From an uncultured Burkholderiales bacterium (lineage in GTDB: Bacteria; Pseudomonadota; Gammaproteobacteria; Burkholderiales; Burkholderiaceae_C): a stretch of 64,000 bases of DNA. A program made the translations under genes and the position numbers. The stretch spans positions 162,181-226,180 of the forward strand of contig CAIZHQ010000025.1 of the NCBI GenBank assembly GCA_903932865.1, in the 5' to 3' direction. Positions 63,841-64,000 of this stretch are shown here, one piece after another (within the stretch, counting starts at the first letter, position 1; every line of letters begins with the position of its first letter). The notes under the pieces were generated by a model. It ran no database searches. It was not told the DNA's origin and saw only the letters and a program-made list of their open reading frames with translations.

Positions 63841-64000
63841 CAGGTAGGCCAGCCTGCGCAAAGTGGCCACCGATTCCAAAATTGGAGGGTTTTGTTCCAT
63901 CGAGTTGCGGCGGCTAAGGGAGAGGAGGTCAATCAGTGTTGTTTTCGACATACACATCGATCCATATAAAATAGTTATTTTTTATTATTGTATATCAAAT
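63841..64000. other. non-coding end of the window
   Basis: No gene is recognised. The last 50 bp are very AT-rich (CCATATAAAATAG and TTATTTTTTATTATTG), unlike the rest of the window, and may be a promoter of a gene beyond the edge or the end of another insertion. Confidence 0.4.

Noticed and set aside
1..64000. CRISPR arrays, prophage structural genes, restriction-modification or other defence islands
   Set aside because: No regularly spaced repeats, phage proteins or defence-family proteins were found; the only toxin-antitoxin pair is the mazEF-like one at 27.8-28.5 kb.

Overview
The window is a chromosomal segment of a betaproteobacterium, most probably a member of Burkholderiales, family Comamonadaceae (a Limnohabitans/Rhodoferax-like freshwater lineage is my guess). 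The basis is the gene content and order (pbp1A // pil locus-aroK, rlmJ-rplM-rpsI-erpA-anmK-M23-tyrS, nadK-recN-rapZ // hrcA, the pterin-ttcA operon), the high GC, and short hairpin repeats of the kind seen in that family. Protein names come from reading the translations; no database search was possible.

Layout. 1-5215: the 5' end of penicillin-binding protein 1A diverges from a compact type IV pilus/DNA-uptake locus (short pilM, pilN, a pilO-pilP fusion, short pilQ) followed by aroK. 5330-12099: a TetR regulator with a palindromic operator, acyl-CoA dehydrogenase, enoyl-CoA hydratase, two thioesterases and an Atm1-type ABC exporter. 12112-16026: paaABCDE phenylacetyl-CoA epoxidase operon on the minus strand with a strong TetR-type operator upstream. 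16119-29544: mostly housekeeping (rlmJ, rplM-rpsI, erpA, anmK, an M23 peptidase, tyrS, a cation exporter, dtd, dbpA, ybeY, phoH, ruvA and ruvB), with a mazEF-like toxin-antitoxin pair lodged between ruvA and ruvB. 29621-35055: a HypT-like LysR regulator and a general amino-acid ABC transporter (aapJQMP type). 35301-46860: pyrC, htpX, a six-gene minus-strand operon (pteridine-reductase-like SDR, two dihydroneopterin-aldolase-like genes, ttcA, a lipoprotein, a histidine phosphatase), a DUF185 methyltransferase, infA, trxC, cca and a GST. 47034-60794: an NDUFA9-like protein, two hydrolases, a stand-alone molybdopterin oxidoreductase, a soluble lytic transglycosylase, folate cyclo-ligase, a TetR regulator, nadK-recN-rapZ and hrcA.

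60795-64000 is different: it is visibly AT-richer and carries mobile-element scars. A CAU-anticodon tRNA (probably tRNA-Ile2) is followed by a cassette of about 2 kb holding a divergent LysR regulator and a YfcF-like glutathione transferase. The last 40 bp of the tRNA are repeated exactly at the far end, where a strong intrinsic terminator follows. This is the signature of site-specific integration into a tRNA gene, but no integrase is present. Next to it lie a 5' tRNA remnant and a decayed IS3-family transposase.

Main points for follow-up: the integrase-less tRNA cassette; mazEF with 4-nt overlaps inside ruvAB; the PilO-PilP fusion in a shrunken pil locus lacking aroB downstream; a dispersed 76-bp hairpin repeat present twice in opposite orientations; and the pterin gene cluster with two aldolase-like paralogues.
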